Shown here: positions 9,083 to 17,731 of the stretch, in pieces
Layout of the letters: every line of letters begins with the position of its first letter
Numbering within the stretch: the first letter of the stretch is position 1
From: Streptomyces sp. NBC_00390
Lineage (GTDB): Bacteria > Actinomycetota > Actinomycetes > Streptomycetales > Streptomycetaceae
Assembly: GCF_036057275.1 (NCBI RefSeq)
Contig: NZ_CP107945.1
Coordinates: forward strand, 3,534,001 to 3,598,000
DNA length: 64,000 nt
Reading direction: 5' to 3'
The notes under the pieces: generated by a model
What the model saw: the letters and a program-made list of their open reading frames with translations, nothing else
Told to the model about the DNA's origin: nothing
The model's database searches: none
Position numbers and translations under genes: made by a program

Positions 9083-11077
9083 TCACGACCCCGCGTTGAC
9101 GTTGGACAGGACGACGGCGGCGATGGCCAGCACGACCGTGCCCGCGAGCAGCACGCTCAGGTAGGTCTGCACATTGCCGGTCTGGGCGCGGCGCACGGCG
9201 GCACCCAGCCAGCGGGCCCCGGTGCCCGAGCCGCGTACATACGTGTCGACGACCTCGCGGTCGAGGAAGCGGACGAGCTCGGCGGCCGCGCGCACGGGGC
9301 GCACGAACAGGGCGGAGTAGAGGGCGTCCACATGGAACCCGGCGGCGGCGTGGCGGTGGAGCGGGCCGAGCAGCAGCCGGGCGGGGTCGTACGGGGCCGC
9401 CGCAGGGTGCGGCAGGTGGAGCGCCTCCGCCTCGACCAGCGCCGGCTCGGCGTCGGGGTGGGCCACGACGACGGGGGCGACGGCCGGACCGGTCCGAGCG
9501 CGTGCGGCGAGGGCTGTCATGTGCTGCCAGGTGGCGTAGGTGATCAGCCCGCCGACGAGGGCGACGCCGGTGCCGAGCACGGCGGTGGTGAGTGTGGGGG
9601 CGAGGTCGTTGCCGTCGAACCAGCGGGGCAGGCGGCCGATGGTCAGGCCGAAGGCGAGCGACGGTACGGCGAGCACCCAGAGCACGGTGGTCATGGCAAG
9701 GGGCTGGCGACCGTGGTCGGGGGCCTCGGCGCCACGGCCCCGGAAGGTGAGCAGCCACAGCCGCATCGCATAAGCGGCCGTGAGCAGCGCCGTGAGCAGG
9801 CCGGAGACGAGCACCGCCCAGCCGGCTGCCGCGGGTGCGATGTCGGAGTCGCCGAGAGCGGTGTGTTCGGCGGCCACCAGAACTGCTTCCTTGGAGAAGA
9901 AGCCGGCGAAGGGAGGGATGGCAGCGAGCGCGAGCAGGGCGATCGTCATCGTCCAGTACGCGTCGGGGATGCGCCGGGCGAGGCCGCTCATGCGGGACAT
10001 GGCGGCGAGCGAGTTGGTGCCGGCGGCGTGGATGATCACGCCCGCGGCGAGGAAGAGCAATGCCTTGAAGGCGCCGTGGGACAGGAGGTGGAAGAGGGCC
10101 GCGCCGCGGTCGCCGACGGCGAGAGCACCGGACATGTAGCCGAGCTGGCCGATGGTCGAGTAGGCGAGGACGCGCTTGATGTCGTCCTGGGCGAGGGCGG
10201 CGAGCGCCGAGCCGACCATCGTGATCGCGGCCATCACCGCGAGGACGATCAGGGCCGCCGCGGAGGCGGCGAAGACGGGAAGGAGCCGGGCCACGAAGTA
10301 GATACCGGCCGCGACCATCGTCGCGGCGTGGATCAGCGCGGAGACGGGGGTGGGACCCGCCATCGCGTCGGGCAGCCAGGTGTGCAGCGGGAACTGCGCC
10401 GACTTGCCCGCCACACCTGCGAGGAGCAGGAGCGCGATCAGGGTGGGGTGCTCGATGCTGTCGGCCGCGACCGCGCCGAGGATCCCGCGGATGTTGAACG
10501 TGCCGGCGTCGGCCGCGAGCGCGAACAGGCCGATCAGGAAGGGGACATCACCGAGCTTGGTGACCAGGAACGCCTTGAGGGAGGCGGCGCGCGCCTCGGG
10601 CGTCTCCCAGTAGTGGCCGACAAGGAAGTACGAGCAGATGCCCATGATCTCCCAGCCGACCAGCAGCACCATCAGGTCGCCGGAGTAGACGACGAGCAGC
10701 ATCGCGGAGGTGAACAGGGAGACCAGTGCCGCGTAGGAGGGGTAGCGCGGGTCGTCGCGCAGGTAGGCCGTCGAGTAGATCTGCACGCAGGACGCGACGA
10801 TGCCGACGAGGACTGCGGTGAGGGCGGCGAAGCCGTCGATGTACAGGGCCAGGTCGATCGGGACCGAGCCGGTGGGGGTGAGTTCGGTCGAGGCGTCGAT
10901 GGCGCGGCCGCCCCCCTGGCGTACCGCGACGACGATCGCGAGCGCGGCCGCGGTCAGCGCGGGCAGCACTGCGAGGGGGCGTACGAACCCGGGGGCGGTG
11001 CGGCCGAGCAGCAGTCCGTCGACAGCGCCGAGAAACGGAAGGAGGGGAACGAGGACGGCGAGGGTCGTGGTGGTCAC
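9083..11077 (-). CDS. nuoL: NADH-quinone oxidoreductase subunit L, second cluster (nuoL2)
   Basis: A 664-residue antiporter-like subunit with the long C-terminal arm. [18 protein letters not shown] and [31 protein letters not shown] are diagnostic, and [15 protein letters not shown] follows. A hydrophilic loop near residues 490-545 is rich in Ala, Pro and His and longer than in the primary NuoL. The GTG start overlaps the nuoK2 stop (GTGA, 11074-11077). Confidence 0.93.
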   Translation of the reverse strand: MTTTTLAVLVPLLPFLGAVDGLLLGRTAPGFVRPLAVLPALTAAALAIVVAVRQGGGRAIDASTELTPTGSVPIDLALYIDGFAALTAVLVGIVASCVQIYSTAYLRDDPRYPSYAALVSLFTSAMLLVVYSGDLMVLLVGWEIMGICSYFLVGHYWETPEARAASLKAFLVTKLGDVPFLIGLFALAADAGTFNIRGILGAVAADSIEHPTLIALLLLAGVAGKSAQFPLHTWLPDAMAGPTPVSALIHAATMVAAGIYFVARLLPVFAASAAALIVLAVMAAITMVGSALAALAQDDIKRVLAYSTIGQLGYMSGALAVGDRGAALFHLLSHGAFKALLFLAAGVIIHAAGTNSLAAMSRMSGLARRIPDAYWTMTIALLALAAIPPFAGFFSKEAVLVAAEHTALGDSDIAPAAAGWAVLVSGLLTALLTAAYAMRLWLLTFRGRGAEAPDHGRQPLAMTTVLWVLAVPSLAFGLTIGRLPRWFDGNDLAPTLTTAVLGTGVALVGGLITYATWQHMTALAARARTGPAVAPVVVAHPDAEPALVEAEALHLPHPAAAPYDPARLLLGPLHRHAAAGFHVDALYSALFVRPVRAAAELVRFLDREVVDTYVRGSGTGARWLGAAVRRAQTGNVQTYLSVLLAGTVVLAIAAVVLSNVNAGS

Positions 11078-11433
11078 GCGGTGGCCTCGGCCTTCTCCTC
11101 GCGGTCTGCGGGTGTGTCGCCGTCCGCCGTCTCCGCGGTGTCACGGAGCCGGTCGACGTCCGAGGTGCCGCGGTTGCGGTAGACCATCAGGACGATCGCC
11201 AGACCGATGCCGATCTCCGCGGCGGCGATGGCGATGGTGAAAAGGGTGAGCGCCTGGCCGGCGTGCACGGTGTCGCGCAGCCAGACGTCGAAGGCGACCA
11301 GGTTGAGGTTGACGGCGTTGAGCATCAGCTCGACGGACATCAGGACGAGGATCGCGTTGCGCCGGGCGAGCACCCCGTACAGCCCGACGCTGAACAGCAG
11401 GACGGCGAGCACAGCGGGATAGGCGAGGTGCAT
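11074..11433 (-). CDS. nuoK: NADH-quinone oxidoreductase subunit K, second cluster (nuoK2)
   Basis: A 119-residue subunit with three helices. [18 protein letters not shown] and [17 protein letters not shown] carry the two conserved membrane glutamates used in proton translocation. About 20 acidic residues are added at the C-terminus compared with the 99-residue NuoK of the complete operon. Start overlaps the nuoJ2 stop (TGATG). Confidence 0.94.
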   Translation of the reverse strand: MHLAYPAVLAVLLFSVGLYGVLARRNAILVLMSVELMLNAVNLNLVAFDVWLRDTVHAGQALTLFTIAIAAAEIGIGLAIVLMVYRNRGTSDVDRLRDTAETADGDTPADREEKAEATA

Positions 11434-12005
11434 CAGCTCTCCCCCTCTCGTCCCGTACCGGACCCCTCAGGGTCCTTGCGGGACAGGACGATCGCGCCGA
11501 CGAGCGCGGCGAGCAGCAGGACGGAGAGCGCCTCGAACGGCAGGACCCAGTGCCGGAACAGGATCTCGCCGGACACCTTGGTGGAGCCCAGGGGTGCTCC
11601 GTCCAGGTCGATCCAGGTCGTACGGAACGCGTCGACGACGACCCAGACCAGTGCGGCCGCGGCCGTGAGGGCCACCCCCAGGGCGACCCAGCGGTTGCCG
11701 GAATCGGCGTCCGGGGAGCGGCCGATGGGGGCCTTGGTGAGCATCAGCCCGAAGAGAAGGAGGACGACCACGGAGCCGACGTAGATCAGGACCTGCACCC
11801 AGGCGATGAACTCCGCCGTGAGCAGGAGGTACTCGACGGCGATCCCGCCGAGCGCCACGACCAGCCAGAGGGCGGCATGCACCAGCTGTTTGGTCGTGAC
11901 GGTGATGACCGCCGCGCCGAGGGTGGCGATGCCGACGAGCAGGAAGGCGATCTCGACGCCGGTCGGGGAGAGGAAGCCGTGCGACACGGCTGCGGCGAGC
12001 GTCAT
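11433..12005 (-). CDS. nuoJ: NADH-quinone oxidoreductase subunit J, second cluster (nuoJ2)
   Basis: A 190-residue membrane subunit with five helices. [21 protein letters not shown] and [21 protein letters not shown] include the family YVG motif beside the pi-bulge helix that links the quinone site to the proton pumps. It is coupled to nuoI2 (ATGA, 12002-12005) and to nuoK2. Confidence 0.93.
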   Translation of the reverse strand: MTLAAAVSHGFLSPTGVEIAFLLVGIATLGAAVITVTTKQLVHAALWLVVALGGIAVEYLLLTAEFIAWVQVLIYVGSVVVLLLFGLMLTKAPIGRSPDADSGNRWVALGVALTAAAALVWVVVDAFRTTWIDLDGAPLGSTKVSGEILFRHWVLPFEALSVLLLAALVGAIVLSRKDPEGSGTGREGES

Positions 12006-12631
12006 GCCGAGCCCCCCTCGCCCGACGCGGGGCCGCTGCCGCCTGCAGGCGGCGTGGCTCCAGGGGCGGGCGGGGTCGCTTCACCAGCCGGCTCCTCGGC
12101 GGCGAGTTGCTCGGCGGCGAGCTTCTCGGCCGCCTTGCGGGCCGCGGCGATCTCCTTCGGCTCCTCGGCGCCGGGGTCGAGCGCGGGCGGGGCCGGGACC
12201 GTCCACATCCACTCACGGAGCTTGTCGCGCTCGTGGGTGAGTTCGTGGATGTCCGTCTCCGCGTACTCGAACTCCGGGGACCAGAACAGCGCGTCGAAAG
12301 GACAGACCTCGATACAGATACCGCAGTACATGCACAGCGAGAAGTCGATGGCGAAGCGGTCGAGGACGTTGCGGCTGCGCTCCCGGCCACCGGGGGCGGC
12401 AGCGGGCATCGTCTCCTTGTGGGAGTCGATGTAGATGCACCAGTCCGGGCACTCACGGGCGCAGAGCATGCAGACCGTGCAGTTCTCCTCGAACAGGCCG
12501 ATCACGCCGCGGGTGCGGGGCGGAAGTTCGGGCAGGACGTCCGGGTACTGCTGGGTGACGGTCTTCTTCGTCATCGTCCGCAGGGTGACGGCCAGGCCCT
12601 TGGCCAGGCCGGATCCGGGGATCGGAGCCAT
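12002..12631 (-). CDS. nuoI: NADH-quinone oxidoreductase subunit I, second cluster (nuoI2)
   Basis: A 209-residue peripheral subunit with two 4Fe-4S clusters (N6a, N6b): [12 protein letters not shown] and [12 protein letters not shown] are complete. The ATG at 12631 lies just past the nuoH2 stop with a GGTGGTG ribosome site. After about residue 150 comes a low-complexity Ala/Glu then Gly/Pro tail ([16 protein letters not shown], then [14 protein letters not shown]), absent from the complete-operon NuoI. This tail parallels the extension on NuoC2. Confidence 0.93.
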   Translation of the reverse strand: MAPIPGSGLAKGLAVTLRTMTKKTVTQQYPDVLPELPPRTRGVIGLFEENCTVCMLCARECPDWCIYIDSHKETMPAAAPGGRERSRNVLDRFAIDFSLCMYCGICIEVCPFDALFWSPEFEYAETDIHELTHERDKLREWMWTVPAPPALDPGAEEPKEIAAARKAAEKLAAEQLAAEEPAGEATPPAPGATPPAGGSGPASGEGGSA

Positions 12632-12633
12632 GT

Positions 12634-13599
12634 CTATATCACCACCTTGACGACGCCGGTGAGGGCGATCTGGGCGAGGGCGAGCGGGACGAGCGTCGTC
12701 CAGGCCAGCTTCTGCAGCTGGTCCTCGCGCATCCGGGGATAGGTGACGCGCAGCCAGATGACGATGAAGGCGAGTACGGCCGACTTGAGCAGGGTCCACA
12801 CCCAGCCGAGGCCCTCGGCCCCGAACGGGCCGTGCCAGCCGCCCAGGAAGAGCACGGTGGTCAGACCGCACAGGACGACGATGCCCGCGTACTCGGCGAG
12901 CAGGAACAGCGCGAAGCGCAGGCCGGTGTACTCGGTGTACGCGCCGAAGATGATCTCGGAGTCGGCGACCGGCATGTCGAAGGGCGGGCGCTGCAGTTCG
13001 GCGAGGCCGGCCACGAAGAAGACGATGGCGCCCACGATCTGCCAGGGCAGCCACCACCACTCGAAGGCGTTGAGGATGCCGGGGAGCGAGACCGTGCCGG
13101 CCGCCATCGCGACCGAGGCGGCGGTGAGCAGCATGGGCAGCTCGTACGCCAGCAGCTGGGCGGCGGTGCGCAGCCCGCCGAGAAGGGAGAACTTGTTGGC
13201 CGAGGCCCAGCCCGCCATCAGCGAGCCGAGCACCCCGACGCCCATGACCGCGAGCACGAAGAAGATGCCGGCGTCGACCACCTGACCGACCGCGCCCTCG
13301 CTCGGGCCGATCGGGATCGCGACCAGTACGAGGAGGTACGGAAGAAGGGCGACGGCAGGCGCGAGTTGGAAGATGCGGCGGTCGGCGGCGGCCGGAACCA
13401 CGTCCTCCTTCTGCGCGAACTTCACGCCGTCGGCGACGAGCTGGGCCCAGCCGTGGAAGCCGCCCGCGTACATGGGGCCGAGGCGGCCCTGCATATGGGC
13501 CATCACCTTGTGCTCGGTCTGCCCGATGACCAGGGGGAAGACCATGAACACGGCAAAGACGACGAGAAGCCGGAAGGCGACGTCGAGAGCGTCGTTCAC
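12634..13599 (-). CDS. nuoH: NADH-quinone oxidoreductase subunit H, second cluster (nuoH2)
   Basis: A 321-residue membrane subunit that forms the quinone-entry chamber. Diagnostic are [44 protein letters not shown] and [14 protein letters not shown]. It is shorter than the 465-residue NuoH of the complete operon and lacks its C-terminal extension. The GTG start overlaps the nuoC2 stop. Normally nuoD to nuoG lie between nuoC and nuoH; here they are missing and the two genes touch directly. Confidence 0.93.
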   Translation of the reverse strand: MNDALDVAFRLLVVFAVFMVFPLVIGQTEHKVMAHMQGRLGPMYAGGFHGWAQLVADGVKFAQKEDVVPAAADRRIFQLAPAVALLPYLLVLVAIPIGPSEGAVGQVVDAGIFFVLAVMGVGVLGSLMAGWASANKFSLLGGLRTAAQLLAYELPMLLTAASVAMAAGTVSLPGILNAFEWWWLPWQIVGAIVFFVAGLAELQRPPFDMPVADSEIIFGAYTEYTGLRFALFLLAEYAGIVVLCGLTTVLFLGGWHGPFGAEGLGWVWTLLKSAVLAFIVIWLRVTYPRMREDQLQKLAWTTLVPLALAQIALTGVVKVVI

Positions 13600-14942
13600 G
13601 CGGGGTCGCCTCCATCGGGTCGGTTCGGCTCGTCGGTGTCGGATCCCGGGTCGCCGGATCCGTCCGTGGACCCGGCCTGTGGCGGCCGGGGGGCTCCGGG
13701 CTCCGGCGCGGACGCGGCATCCGGCTCGGAGGCTGCGTCCGGCTCGGGCGCGGTCTCCCGTGCAGGGGCGGGCTCGGGGGCCGGGCCCGGCTCGGGTGCC
13801 GGCGCAGGTACGGCTTCCGGCGCGCCGCCCTCGGGGGCGGGCTCCCGCTCCGGACCGGGCGCTGCCTGCGGCTCAGCCGGCTCCGGCGCGGTCTGCCCGT
13901 CGTCGAATGCCGGGCGGGCGTGGTGCCAGGGGGCGTCGGAGCTGCGCGGGCGCGACGGCGAGGGCGGTGCGGCTTCCTGGTCAGCGACCGGCTGTGGCTC
14001 ATCCGTCCGGCGCACGCTCGCCGAGCCCTCGCCGGCGCTGCGGGTACGGCGCGGGCCGGCGGATGCCGACGGTTCCGGCGATGACGGGGCTTCGGGTGCC
14101 GACGGGGCTTCCGGGGTCGTCTGGGACGCCGAGCCCTCGCTCACGCTCCGGGCGCGACGCGGGCGGGGTTCCGCCGTAGCGGCCGTCTGGGCAGCGGCCT
14201 GGGAGGCCGAGCCTTCCGAGACGCTCCGGGCGCGGCGCGGTGGGCGCTCCCCGGCTGCACCGGCACCGGCACCGGCACCGGCACCGGCAGCGGCTGCCCG
14301 CGGGGTGCGGGCGGGGCGGGCGGGAGCCGGCGGGAGCTGGCCCTTGAGCGGTCCCCATTCGTTCGGATCCGGCACGCCGGGAGGCAGCATCTGGCGGCGC
14401 TTGGGCCCACCGTGCTCGGACTCCCCCGGCTCCTTCGCGCCCGGCCAGGCCTTCGCGACCCGTGCGGCGAGCACGAAGTCCTTGCGCAGCGGATGTCCCT
14501 CGAAGCCCTCGGGCAGCAGAAGGGGCACCAGATGCGGGTGGTCGGTGAAGGTGACGCCGAACATCTCGTAGGTCTCGCGCTCGTGCCAGCTCGCGCCCGC
14601 GTAGACAGCGACAGCCGACGGCAGCGAGGCGGCTTCGTGCGCAACCGTGGTGCGCAGCAGCAGCCGGCGGACCGTACGGCCCTCCAGGGCGACGACATGG
14701 GCGCAGATCCGGAACCCGGTGCCCGGCTCGTCGACCGCGCTGAGCCAGTCGAAATAGGTGCAGCCCAGCTTGTCGCGGGCGATCTCCAGGGCCGCGATCC
14801 AGCTGCCGGAGGGGACGTCGACCGTGAGGAGGTCGTAGGCGTGCTCGGCCGTGGCCTCCTCGCCGAAGATCTCGGTGACGGCGTCCGGAAGCCGGTCGTA
14901 CTGAGAGGTCTCGTGCCGAGAGGGCTCATGCTGAGCGGTCAC
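13596..14942 (-). CDS. nuoC: NuoC-type subunit with long disordered tail (nuoC2)
   Basis: Residues 1 to about 190 are a NuoC (30-kDa) domain: [27 protein letters not shown], the signature [20 protein letters not shown] and the closing EGHPLRKDF. About 250 residues follow that are rich in Ala, Pro, Glu and Ser with no recognisable fold. They include three near copies of [12 protein letters not shown] and an Ala-Gly run coded by a hexanucleotide repeat (14257-14286). In NuoCD fusions this is where NuoD would sit, but no NuoD sequence is present. It lies between nuoB2 and nuoH2 with coupled starts. Confidence 0.88.
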   Translation of the reverse strand: MTAQHEPSRHETSQYDRLPDAVTEIFGEEATAEHAYDLLTVDVPSGSWIAALEIARDKLGCTYFDWLSAVDEPGTGFRICAHVVALEGRTVRRLLLRTTVAHEAASLPSAVAVYAGASWHERETYEMFGVTFTDHPHLVPLLLPEGFEGHPLRKDFVLAARVAKAWPGAKEPGESEHGGPKRRQMLPPGVPDPNEWGPLKGQLPPAPARPARTPRAAAAGAGAGAGAGAAGERPPRRARSVSEGSASQAAAQTAATAEPRPRRARSVSEGSASQTTPEAPSAPEAPSSPEPSASAGPRRTRSAGEGSASVRRTDEPQPVADQEAAPPSPSRPRSSDAPWHHARPAFDDGQTAPEPAEPQAAPGPEREPAPEGGAPEAVPAPAPEPGPAPEPAPARETAPEPDAASEPDAASAPEPGAPRPPQAGSTDGSGDPGSDTDEPNRPDGGDPA

Positions 14943-15544
14943 TGTCCGCCCTCCCCTGCGCCGGGCGCGGGCGGCGGGGTGACCAGGCCGCTCTGGAGCG
15001 CGGCCGCGGACGGACGGGCGCCGCCATGTCCGTAACGCTCACCCAGCGACTCGCGCGCGATCTTCTCCTGCAGCTTGAGAATGCCCTGGAGCAGCGCCTC
15101 GGGCCGGGGTGGGCAACCGGGGACGTAGACATCGACCGGGATGATCTGGTCGACGCCCTTGGTCACGGAGTACGAGTCCCAGTACGGGCCGCCGCAGTTG
15201 GAACAGGCGCCGAAGGAGATCACGTACTTCGGCTCGGGCATCTGTTCGTACAGGCGCTTCACCGCCGGCGCCATCTTGTCCGTCACGGTGCCCGAGACGA
15301 TCATCAGGTCCGCCTGACGCGGGCCGGGCGCGAAGGGGATCACACCGAGCCGGATGAAGTCGTGGCGGGCCATCGACGCCGCGATGAACTCGATGGCGCA
15401 GCAGGCGAGTCCGAAGTTGAAGACCCACAGGCTGTAGCGGCGGCCCCAGTTGAGGACCACCTTCATGGGCTCAGGTGCGAGCCTGGCCAGCGCGCCGAGC
15501 CTCTTCGGCTCGGGCAGCAGCTGGGGCTCGGGGGTCACGTCCAT
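14939..15544 (-). CDS. nuoB: NADH-quinone oxidoreductase subunit B, second cluster (nuoB2)
   Basis: A 201-residue subunit that binds the terminal 4Fe-4S cluster N2. All four cysteine ligands are visible: the tandem pair in [10 protein letters not shown], one in FGACSNCGG and one in [12 protein letters not shown] at 15544 overlaps the nuoA2 end by 10 bases. The C-terminus extends about 25 residues beyond the core. Confidence 0.94.
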   Translation of the reverse strand: MDVTPEPQLLPEPKRLGALARLAPEPMKVVLNWGRRYSLWVFNFGLACCAIEFIAASMARHDFIRLGVIPFAPGPRQADLMIVSGTVTDKMAPAVKRLYEQMPEPKYVISFGACSNCGGPYWDSYSVTKGVDQIIPVDVYVPGCPPRPEALLQGILKLQEKIARESLGERYGHGGARPSAAALQSGLVTPPPAPGAGEGGQ

Positions 15545-15933
15545 GTCAGGACGCCCTTCTTCCATGCGTAGAGCAGGCCCACGGCCAGGAAGCCGAGGAA
15601 GAGGAACATCTCCACGAGCGTCGTCGCCCCGTACCCGGGCGCGGCAAAGATCGTCGCCCACGGGAAGAGGAAGATCGAGTCGACCGCGAAGATCACGTAG
15701 AGGAAGGAGTAGATGTAGTAGCGGACCTGGGTGTGCGCCCAGCCCTCGCCCACGGGGTCCACTCCGCACTCGTATGTCAGGAGCTTCTCCGGCGTCGGCA
15801 CCACGGGGCGCAGCAGCCGGCCGGCTCCGAAGGCCACGGCGACGAAGAGCACGCCGATGACCGCGAGCAGTCCGACGACCGAGTAACTCTGGAAGTAGTC
15901 CGCCGCGAGCACGACCACGGTCGTTTCCGGCAC
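15535..15933 (-). CDS. nuoA: NADH-quinone oxidoreductase subunit A, second cluster (nuoA2)
   Basis: A 132-residue, three-helix subunit. [15 protein letters not shown] with the conserved cysteine loop and [23 protein letters not shown] are typical. GTG at 15933 is preferred because GAGGGG lies just upstream; the frame continues about 20 codons further without support. It heads the nuo2 operon and shares a 238-bp divergent region with the first sensor kinase gene. Confidence 0.92.
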   Translation of the reverse strand: MPETTVVVLAADYFQSYSVVGLLAVIGVLFVAVAFGAGRLLRPVVPTPEKLLTYECGVDPVGEGWAHTQVRYYIYSFLYVIFAVDSIFLFPWATIFAAPGYGATTLVEMFLFLGFLAVGLLYAWKKGVLTWT

Positions 15934-16097
15934 GTCCGCCCCTCGCTCCCTGACCTCGTTCGCCCTGTCGTCTGTTCGACGATCTGTACGCACGGGAGTC
16001 TAGGCCCTGCTAAAGAGGGTGTAAGAGCCGTGTCACACATCGGACGGCCATCGAGCGGGCGCCGACCCCTCCTCGACCGGTCGCCGACCGCGCAACG

Positions 16098-16115
16098 GGT
16101 GGGGTTATCCCTACC
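16098..16115. promoter_or_regulatory. imperfect palindrome upstream of first sensor kinase
   Basis: An 18-bp imperfect palindrome. Read on the minus strand it begins GGTAGGGATAACCCC. The same motif with one change (GGTAGGGAAAACCCC) lies at 17622-17636 before the second kinase. It is 57 bp before the kinase start and also upstream of divergent nuoA2. A binding site for the linked response regulator is a reasonable inference. Confidence 0.5.
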
Positions 16116-16171
16116 ACTTACCACCAATGGACCCCATGGCGTGCGGACGTCCGGCCCGGCAGGCTGACCCC

Positions 16172-17359
16172 ATGACCGCGAGCGACACCGCCCCCGACAG
16201 CCACGACGTACCCGACCGGCCGCCGCCCGCGCGCCTCGCCTTCGACCGGTCGACCTGGAAAGAGATCGCGCATCTGCTGGCCAACCTGCCGGCGTCGCTG
16301 GTCGGCTTCGTCTACGTGACCGTCGTGATCTTCGCGGGCGCCGGGCTGTCGGTCACCGTGGTCGGTCTGCCCGTGCTCGCCGGCGGACTGGTCGGTGCCC
16401 GGGCGATCGGCCGGGCGGAGCGGGCGCGGGCCCGTGCCCTGCTGGGGGTACGGGTGGACGAGCCCAGCCCGCTGCACGGCCGCGGCGGCGCCGACGGCCT
16501 GCTCCACCGGCTGTGGTCGCAGCTCAAGGACCCGGTGGCCTGGCGCACGGTGCTGTACTCGTTCATCCGCCTGCCGTGGGGCGTTCTCACCTTCACCGTC
16601 ACATTCGTGGGCCTGTTCGTCCTGTGGCCGGTGCTCCCCTTCATCGCGCGCGGCCTGGCCAACGCCGACCGGGCCATGGTGCGCGGCCTGCTGTGCCCGT
16701 CCGACGACCTGGAGCGGCGGATCGCCGAACTGGAGTCGGACCGGGGCGTGGTCGTCGACACGGCCGCCGCGGACCTGCGCCGTATCGAACGCGATCTGCA
16801 CGACGGGGCCCAGGCCCGCCTGGTCGCCCTCGCGATGGGTCTGGGCCTGGCCAAGGAGAAGCTGCTCGAGGACCCGGACGCCGCGGCGGCGATGGTCGAC
16901 GAGGCGCACGGCGAAGTGAAGCTCGCGCTCCAGGAGCTGCGTGACCTCGCCCGCGGCATCCACCCCGCCGTCCTCACCGACCGGGGCCTCGACGCCGCAC
17001 TCTCCGCCGTCGCCTCCCGCTGTACGGCGCCGGTGACGGTGACCGTCGATCTTCGGACGCGTCCGGCGGCGGCGATCGAGGGCATCGCGTACTTCACCGT
17101 GTCCGAGCTGCTGCAGAACGTCAGCAAGCACGCCCGGGCGACCAGGGCCTCCGTGGACGTATGGCGCTCCGACAACCGGCTGATGCTCCAGGTCGTGGAC
17201 GACGGCCGCGGCGGCGCCGGGTTGGACGGCGGCACCGGCATGTCCGGGCTCGCGGACCGGCTGGACGCGGTGGACGGACTCTTCGCGCTGCACTCACCGG
17301 TGGGCGGCCCGACGACGGTCACGGCGGAGCTGCCGTGGCGGGAGCGCGCCACCGGCTGA
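16172..17359 (+). CDS. PspC-like/HisKA_3 sensor histidine kinase 1
   Basis: A 395-residue membrane sensor kinase. The N-terminal half is a 'putative sensor' membrane domain with two hairpins of helices (LPASLVGFVYVTVVIFAGAG; FTVTFVGLFVLWPVLPF). The kinase part has the HisKA_3 box IERDLHDGAQARLVALAMGLG with the phospho-accepting histidine, ELLQNVSKHARAT as the N-box and VVDDGRGGAG, then TGMSGLADRLDA, for ATP binding. ATG at 16172 (MTASDT) is preferred over an ATG 45 bases earlier. Two blocks of its kinase region are identical at the DNA level to the next kinase gene. Confidence 0.9.
   Translation: MTASDTAPDSHDVPDRPPPARLAFDRSTWKEIAHLLANLPASLVGFVYVTVVIFAGAGLSVTVVGLPVLAGGLVGARAIGRAERARARALLGVRVDEPSPLHGRGGADGLLHRLWSQLKDPVAWRTVLYSFIRLPWGVLTFTVTFVGLFVLWPVLPFIARGLANADRAMVRGLLCPSDDLERRIAELESDRGVVVDTAAADLRRIERDLHDGAQARLVALAMGLGLAKEKLLEDPDAAAAMVDEAHGEVKLALQELRDLARGIHPAVLTDRGLDAALSAVASRCTAPVTVTVDLRTRPAAAIEGIAYFTVSELLQNVSKHARATRASVDVWRSDNRLMLQVVDDGRGGAGLDGGTGMSGLADRLDAVDGLFALHSPVGGPTTVTAELPWRERATG
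16943..17205 (+). repeat. 263-bp block identical to 18674-18936
   Basis: By direct comparison, every base from 16943 to 17205 is the same as 18674-18936, in the ATPase region of the paralogous kinase. A second identical block of 104 bp (16730-16833 and 18461-18564) covers the phospho-histidine box. Outside these blocks the genes differ strongly. Confidence 0.95.
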
Positions 17360-17731
17360 CCGGCTCGGCGGTCGGTCGCCGGCCTTGCCCGCCGCCCACC
17401 GCCGCCCGCTCACCGCCGCCCGCCTGCAGTCCCCGCCCGCAGTCCGGCGCCACGCGCCGCCCGCCGACCGCACCGGCACGCGACACGCCGTTCGGTTGCG
17501 CGCGCGCCCGCCGTCCCGCGCCGCGCGTCTCCGGGAGCCGGACCCGCACGCTTCCCGTGCCCCGGCGCCCCCCTTCGCGGGGAGACAACCCGCTGGGCAG
17601 GGCGAGCACCACCCCCCGCCGGGTAGGGAAAACCCCCGCCCAAGACGGATACCGACCTCATGGTGCGCGGCGGGCCGGCCACGGGAGTCTTGGGACATGA
17701 CAGCCCGCATACACCGGAACGGACGACGTCA
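17360..17731. other. 372-bp non-coding gap between the two kinases
   Basis: The stretch is strongly C-rich on the plus strand in its first half. It has no plausible gene with a ribosome site. It holds the GGTAGGGAAAACCCC motif at 17622-17636 and presumably the promoter of the second kinase. Confidence 0.6.
17622..17636 (+). promoter_or_regulatory. motif shared with first kinase promoter
   Basis: GGTAGGGAAAACCCC, 96 bp before the second kinase start, matches the motif at 16101-16115 (opposite strand) in 14 of 15 positions. It is a candidate operator for the linked NarL-type regulator. Confidence 0.5.

Noticed and set aside
7643-11182. Very long open frame on the plus strand opposite nuoL2/nuoM2/nuoK2
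   Set aside because: Product is rich in Arg, Gly, Glu and Gln without hydrophobic core or family motif. It is antisense to well-supported membrane subunits and is a known artefact of high GC.
13596-14400. Hidden NuoD domain in the NuoC2 extension
   Set aside because: No NuoD motif (such as GPQHPSTHG) is present in any frame; the region is low complexity.
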